This document shows positions 59,791-64,000 of a DNA stretch of 64,000 bases, in pieces; the stretch's first letter is position 1; each line of letters opens with the position of its first letter. Location of the stretch: positions 24,534-88,533 of the forward strand of contig WQRN01000001.1 of NCBI GenBank assembly GCA_009786715.1. The letters are read 5' to 3'. Both the position numbers and the translations under genes were made by a program. Source of the stretch: Treponema sp. Lineage in GTDB: Bacteria > Spirochaetota > Spirochaetia > Treponematales > Breznakiellaceae. Below the pieces are notes generated by a model. It did not search any database and had not been told where the DNA came from. It saw only the letters and a program-made list of their open reading frames with translations.

Positions 59791-60195
59791 TCAGCTCTCG
59801 GTAACATCCGCGTTTTTTGGTGATTTTTCCTCGATGGTTTGAAGGACGATTTGCGACAGGCGTTTGAAATGCTGGGGCAGGAGTTCTTCGTCCGGGGTGT
59901 TATAGTAGGCAAGTACGCCGTTAAGGCCTGCGCGGGCCTGGTCGTACTTTCTCTGTTTATAGTATATAAACGCGATGTGGTATTCTGCGGTAATCATAAG
60001 GTCGATATTTGTGCTGTTTCGATCGTAAAGCGCCTGATAATATTGAATAGCGGCGTTAAAACGGTTTTTATCCATGGCTTCGTTGGCGCGCTGTATCAGT
60101 TCCGCGGGAGATAAATCATTACTGATGTTAATCGATGCGCAGGAGGATATTAAAATTACGGCTGCAAGCGCCGGGATAATTATTTTCATGTCCAT
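59791..60195 (-). CDS. TPR lipoprotein
   Basis: A 134-residue lipoprotein: signal peptide with lipobox LISSCAS, then two to three TPR-like helical pairs (ANEAMDKNRFNAAIQYYQAL; AEYHIAFIYYKQRKYDQARA). It may act as a small envelope assembly or scaffold protein; similarity to BamD-type proteins is only in the repeat type. It starts at ATG 60195, or two codons later. Divergent from argC. Confidence 0.8.
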   Translation of the reverse strand: MDMKIIIPALAAVILISSCASINISNDLSPAELIQRANEAMDKNRFNAAIQYYQALYDRNSTNIDLMITAEYHIAFIYYKQRKYDQARAGLNGVLAYYNTPDEELLPQHFKRLSQIVLQTIEEKSPKNADVTES

Positions 60196-60267
60196 AGTAT
60201 AACTATAACAACTGTTTTAGTAAAGCGTAACATTGACCTTATGTCCCAAAAAAGGCATAATTATTTC

Positions 60268-61383
60268 ATGGTTGCGGGTATTATCGGAGCGACAGGCTAT
60301 GCCGGCGCCGAATTGGTTAGGCTCCTTTCGGGTCATCCAAAAATCGATAAATTAGTTCTTTCCTCGGTAAGTTTTGAAGGCGAGCGGATTCAGGATGTCT
60401 ATCCGAATTTTCTTGGAAGAATTTCCCTTCCGCTTGGAAAAGCCGAAGATGTAATCGCGTTTTCGGATGTGGTTTTTGCCGCTCTTCCTCACGCGGTGGG
60501 AGAGCCTTATGCCGCAGCCTGTATGGATAAAAAAATCAATTTTATCGATCTTTCCGCGGATTTTCGTTTTGATGATGACGAGACTGTTTACAATGCCTGG
60601 TATGGTAAAAAATATCAATTTGCGGATTTGCATAAAAAATCAATTTACGGGCTTCCTGAACTTAACAGAAAAATAATAAAAGAAGAAGCCGCAAAAGGCT
60701 CTGTAATTATCGGGAATCCGGGATGCTATCCAACCGGCGCGACATTGGGTATTATGCCGGCTTTAAACAAAATCGCAAATGCCGCCGATATGCCGATTAT
60801 TATTAACGCAGCATCCGGCACATCGGGCGGAGGCAGAGAGCCGTCGCGGTCTTTTCACTACAGCGAATGCGCCGATTCTATCTCTCCTTATAAAGTCGCC
60901 TCCCACAGACATTCTCCTGAGATTGCCCGCAATTTAGCGGTTATATCAAAACAAAACGGCAGAAATGCGCCGAAGGTTATTTTTACGCCTCATCTTGCGC
61001 CGATGAACAGGGGAATTTTAAGCACAATTTATATTCCGTTGTCAGATGAATGGCGGATAACGCCTGAGAACCCAAATCTTCCTCTCTGCGCGGAAATCGA
61101 AAAAAAGACGGATGAAATCCGCGCAATATATCAGGATTTTTACAAGGATGAATTTTTTGTGCGCGTTCTTCCGGCAGGGCTTACAGCCGCAGCCAACAGG
61201 GTGCGCAATTCAAATTTCTGCGATATTTCCGTTCATATTGATATTAACGGATCAACATTAATCGTTGTTACGGCAATCGACAACATGGTAAAAGGCGCGG
61301 CAGGGCAAGCCATTCAAAACATGAATATTTTATTTGGCTTTGAGGAAAAATCCGGTCTTGAAGCAATACCAATGCTTTTTTAA
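60268..61383 (+). CDS. argC: N-acetyl-gamma-glutamyl-phosphate reductase
   Basis: Third enzyme of arginine synthesis, reducing N-acetylglutamyl phosphate with NADPH. N-terminal dinucleotide loop GIIGATGYAGAELVRLL; catalytic Cys in NPGCYPTG; HRHSPEI and the GAAGQAIQNMNILFG ending are conserved. I start it at 60268 so that the protein opens MVAGIIGATG as in relatives; an ATG nine codons upstream (60241) is the alternative. Neither has a good ribosome site. It is first of argC-argJ-argB. Confidence 0.94.
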   Translation: MVAGIIGATGYAGAELVRLLSGHPKIDKLVLSSVSFEGERIQDVYPNFLGRISLPLGKAEDVIAFSDVVFAALPHAVGEPYAAACMDKKINFIDLSADFRFDDDETVYNAWYGKKYQFADLHKKSIYGLPELNRKIIKEEAAKGSVIIGNPGCYPTGATLGIMPALNKIANAADMPIIINAASGTSGGGREPSRSFHYSECADSISPYKVASHRHSPEIARNLAVISKQNGRNAPKVIFTPHLAPMNRGILSTIYIPLSDEWRITPENPNLPLCAEIEKKTDEIRAIYQDFYKDEFFVRVLPAGLTAAANRVRNSNFCDISVHIDINGSTLIVVTAIDNMVKGAAGQAIQNMNILFGFEEKSGLEAIPMLF

Positions 61384-61394
61384 CGGAGGGCTTT

Positions 61395-62618
61395 GTGACA
61401 ATAATTACAGGCGGCGTTTGCGCTCCAAAGGGTTTTTCAGCCGGCGGTATCCGCTGCGGAATAAAACCATCATCCCAAAAAAAAGATTTGGCTCTTATTT
61501 ACTCTAAAAGTCCATGTTCAGCCGCGGCGATGTTTACGGCGAATAAAGTGAAAGCGGCAAGCGTAATTATCAGCAAAGAAAATACCGCGGACGGTAAATT
61601 GCGCGCTATTATCGCAAACTCAGGTAACGCAAACGCCTGTACCGGAAATGAAGGAATGGAAAACGCTAAGCGCATGGCAAAACTCGCGGCTGAAGCGCTT
61701 TCGATCAATTTAAATGAAGTCGCTGTCGCTTCCACTGGTGTAATCGGCGTAAAGCTTCCCATTGACGCAATCGAAAACGGAATTGGTTCTCTTAAAGCCA
61801 GTCTGCGCGATGACGCTCAGGGAAACGCTGACGCGCTCGAAGCGATAATGACAACGGACACCCGTAAAAAAGAAATCGCGGTGGAAATTGAAATAGACGG
61901 AAAGCCTGTGCGAATCGGCGCAATTACCAAAGGTTCCGGGATGATACATCCTAACATGGCAACGATGCTTGCCTTTATTACCACAGACGCCGTGATTACT
62001 TCTTCCGCGCTGGATCTGTGCTTGCACCGGGCTGTAAGACATTCTTTTAACCGCCTTACAGTAGACGGCGATACGTCAACAAACGACATGGTTGTAGTTA
62101 TGGCTAACGGCGAAGCGGGGAATACGCCGCTTACGGGCGAAAAAGACGATTGCAGGATTTTCTACGAAGCGCTTGAATACGCATGCGTCACTCTTTCCCG
62201 CATGATGGCGCGCGACGGAGAAGGCGCGACAAAACTTGTTACAGTTTCCGTAAACGGCGCGCAATGCAGGGCGACAGCGCAGGCGCTGGCAAAATCAATC
62301 GCATCTTCCAGTCTTGTAAAAGCCGCGTGTTTCGGCGCCGATGCCAACTGGGGGCGTGTGTTATGCGCCATGGGCTACGCTGGCGTTGATTTTGAACCCG
62401 AAAAAACAAATATTAGTTTTAAGAGCAGCGCGGGGGAAATTCAGGTTTGCAAAGACGGAATGAATTTTCCGTTCAGCGAAGATCAGGCTAAAAAAATACT
62501 TTCGCAGGAAGAAATCGAAATTGAGGTAACGCTTTTCGAAGGGGACGGGACAGCGGCGGTGTGGGGGTGCGACCTTACATACGATTATGTTAAAATAAAC
62601 GGAGATTACAGGTCATGA
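61395..62618 (+). CDS. argJ: Glutamate N-acetyltransferase (ornithine acetyltransferase)
   Basis: A 407-residue self-cleaving enzyme that moves acetyl groups from N-acetylornithine to glutamate, closing the acetyl cycle. The cleavage and nucleophile motif is KGSGMIHPNMATMLAFITTD, with Thr as the new N-terminus of the beta chain. VDGDTSTNDMVVVMANG and the GADANWGRVLCAMGYAG stretch are typical. The start is GTG with GGAGGG upstream, 11 bases after argC. The stop overlaps argB by 4 bases. Whether it is also an acetyl-CoA-dependent synthase cannot be read from sequence. Confidence 0.96.
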   Translation: MTIITGGVCAPKGFSAGGIRCGIKPSSQKKDLALIYSKSPCSAAAMFTANKVKAASVIISKENTADGKLRAIIANSGNANACTGNEGMENAKRMAKLAAEALSINLNEVAVASTGVIGVKLPIDAIENGIGSLKASLRDDAQGNADALEAIMTTDTRKKEIAVEIEIDGKPVRIGAITKGSGMIHPNMATMLAFITTDAVITSSALDLCLHRAVRHSFNRLTVDGDTSTNDMVVVMANGEAGNTPLTGEKDDCRIFYEALEYACVTLSRMMARDGEGATKLVTVSVNGAQCRATAQALAKSIASSSLVKAACFGADANWGRVLCAMGYAGVDFEPEKTNISFKSSAGEIQVCKDGMNFPFSEDQAKKILSQEEIEIEVTLFEGDGTAAVWGCDLTYDYVKINGDYRS

Positions 62619-63490
62619 GCGAAAACGAAATTTCCAACAAAGACAGGGCAGGGGTGCTTGTTAACGCGCTGCCGTATATTCAAAGTTTTCAGAATAAAAC
62701 CATAGTTGTTAAATACGGCGGAAACGCCATGCTGAACGAAGAATTAAAAAAAGCGGTAATCGAAGATATTATTCTAATGGAATGTGTCGGGATCCGCACT
62801 GTGCTTGTTCACGGCGGCGGCCCTGAAATCGAAGCGATGCTTAAAAAAACAGGAAAGGAAAGCCGTTTTGTAAACGGGCTTAGATACACAGACGAAGAAA
62901 CAATGGATATTGTTAAAATGGTTCTTTGCGGAAAGGTAAATAAAGAAATAACGGCTCTTATCCAAAAAAACGGCGGAAAAGCGGTGGGTCTGTGCGGAAT
63001 AGACAGCGGAATGTTAAAGGCAAAGAGGCTTACTGGCTCTGAAGATTTAGGGCTTGTAGGGGAAATAGAAAATGTCGATGTAAAATTCTTAAACGCGGTT
63101 TTAGAAACGGGGACGATCCCTGTTATTTCATCCGTTGCCTATGGGATGGGTTCAGACGAAGGAAACGCCCTCAATATTAACGCAGATATTGCCGCCGCAA
63201 AAATAGCGGTTGCTCTGAAAGCGGAAAAACTGGTTCTTATGACCGATGTTAGAGGCATTTTAAGGGACGTAAAGGATGAAAATACCCTGATTAAGTCCCT
63301 GCAAAGGTCTCAGCTGGATAACCTTAAAAAAGACGGGATTATCAGCAAGGGTATGATCCCTAAAATTGACTGCTGCGCCGCGGCGTTGTACGGCGGTGTC
63401 AATAAAGCCCATATAATCGACGGCAGGCTGCCCCATGCCATTTTAATCGAACTTTTCACAAACGAAGGCGTCGGGACAGAGATTATTTAA
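62615..63490 (+). CDS. argB: Acetylglutamate kinase
   Basis: A 291-residue amino acid kinase phosphorylating N-acetylglutamate. It has VVKYGGNAMLNEELKKAV, LVHGGGPEIEAML, LNINADIAAAKIAVALKAEK, LMTDVRGIL and the GMIPKIDCCAAALYGG ending with the ligand residues. An N-terminal helix of about 20 residues precedes the kinase core, as in hexameric, arginine-inhibited enzymes, so feedback control is possible. The ATG overlaps the argJ stop. Confidence 0.96.
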   Translation: MSENEISNKDRAGVLVNALPYIQSFQNKTIVVKYGGNAMLNEELKKAVIEDIILMECVGIRTVLVHGGGPEIEAMLKKTGKESRFVNGLRYTDEETMDIVKMVLCGKVNKEITALIQKNGGKAVGLCGIDSGMLKAKRLTGSEDLGLVGEIENVDVKFLNAVLETGTIPVISSVAYGMGSDEGNALNINADIAAAKIAVALKAEKLVLMTDVRGILRDVKDENTLIKSLQRSQLDNLKKDGIISKGMIPKIDCCAAALYGGVNKAHIIDGRLPHAILIELFTNEGVGTEII

Positions 63491-63557
63491 GACCCTAGAC
63501 AAAGAATCTCGAATTTTGCTAAAATACAAAAAGTAGTGATAAACACAAGGAGGCCAG

Positions 63558-64000
63558 TTGGCGGAGAAAGATTTGCGCGTAAATGAGCAGATTCGTGCCA
63601 GGGAGGTTCGTCTTATCCGGGACGACGGAGACCAGGGAATAATGTCTGTATCAGAAGCGCTGGAAATTGCCAGAGAAGCAGGTCTTGATTTGGTGGAAGT
63701 AGCGCCTCAGGCGGTACCGCCTGTCGTCAAGATTCTGGATTACGGCAAGTTCAGATTTGAAAATGAAAAACGGCTGAGGGATTCCAAGAAAAAACAGAAG
63801 CTCCTTAAGCTCAAAGAGATTCGTATGCAGCCTAAAATTGACGATCACGATCTCGATTTCAAATCTAAACATATAAAAGAATTCTTAAACGACGGCAACA
63901 AGGTAAAAGTAACGATTCGTTTCCGGGGACGTGAACTTGCCCACACAGAACTTGGTTTTGACGTAATGAAGGACGTTCTTTCCCGCATCGAGGGAGAGTA
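63558..64000 (+). CDS. infC: Translation initiation factor IF-3, 3' end outside window
   Basis: The first 147 codons of IF-3, which keeps ribosomal subunits apart and proofreads start codons. N-terminal domain [18 protein letters not shown] and [20 protein letters not shown]; then [30 protein letters not shown] and [19 protein letters not shown]. The start is a TTG at 63558 with AAGGAGG four bases upstream. Non-AUG starts are a known self-control feature of infC (AUU in enterics), so the unusual codon fits. An extended -10-like TGCTAAAAT lies about 35 bases upstream. The following genes would be rpmI and rplT in most bacteria. Confidence 0.96.
   Translation, partial: MAEKDLRVNEQIRAREVRLIRDDGDQGIMSVSEALEIAREAGLDLVEVAPQAVPPVVKILDYGKFRFENEKRLRDSKKKQKLLKLKEIRMQPKIDDHDLDFKSKHIKEFLNDGNKVKVTIRFRGRELAHTELGFDVMKDVLSRIEGE

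Overview
The window looks like a chromosome segment of an anaerobic, Treponema-like spirochaete. The signs are a bacterial V-type ATPase, lipoproteins with relaxed spirochaete-type lipoboxes, a lysine/alanine-rich histone H1-like protein, an RND/LolA-like/outer-membrane-barrel module, and a hydrogen-sensor-type [FeFe] hydrogenase fused to a histidine kinase. The last suggests an H2-rich niche such as a gut. The taxonomic placement is inference from gene content.

Layout. 1-10.6 kb: an operon with a membrane protein, a divergent Rnf-like set (C-D-G-E-A), a GH57-like protein, metG and a FemAB-type gene; several of its products lack the family's cofactor or catalytic residues. 10.6-12.9 kb: ilvE, tRNA-Phe and tRNA-Ala on the minus strand, and the histone-like gene. 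12.9-17.2 kb (minus): three repeat-domain proteins (GYF/DUF1566-like, Sel1, TPR-ankyrin). 17.2-22.7 kb: an envelope export module (RND protein, LolA-like protein, outer-membrane barrel) divergent from a TetR regulator. 22.8-28.9 kb: two paralogous hybrid histidine kinases, one with an [FeFe] hydrogenase sensor and one with a dCache sensor, with a lipoprotein gene between them. 28.9-35.2 kb: flavin reductase-rubredoxin, a permease, a CadC/SmtB-type repressor with its promoter and operator, a Zn/Cd P-type ATPase, a DUF1576-like protein and a CDF transporter. 35.2-39.1 kb: uppP, a VWA protein, and oadB with a tiny oadG-like gene. 38.5-42.7 kb (minus): a coupled argG-argH-fumarase alpha-fumarase beta operon. 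42.7-44.9 kb: polysaccharide deacetylase and tsaD. 44.9-49.7 kb (minus): V-ATPase subunits E, A and B, with a two-gene unrecognised cassette between E and A. 49.7-59.7 kb: an accessory stretch with a truncated Rpn nuclease gene, a 2290-residue lipoprotein, direct repeats, and toxin-antitoxin-type genes including a Panacea-domain pair. 59.8-63.5 kb: a TPR lipoprotein and argC-argJ-argB. The window closes inside infC.

Logic. Two arginine-synthesis loci are present (argCJB and argGH); ArgH releases fumarate, which the co-transcribed fumarase can hydrate to malate. A convergent Na+-pumping oxaloacetate decarboxylase beta/gamma pair lies next door. The most unusual block is the Rnf-like operon: its RnfC homologue keeps two ferredoxin-type cluster motifs but lacks the glycine-rich NADH/FMN loop, RnfG lacks the flavinylation motif, RnfD has a degenerate one, RnfA and RnfE have each lost one expected cysteine, and the coupled GH57-like protein has lost its nucleophile. 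This suggests a repurposed membrane complex.
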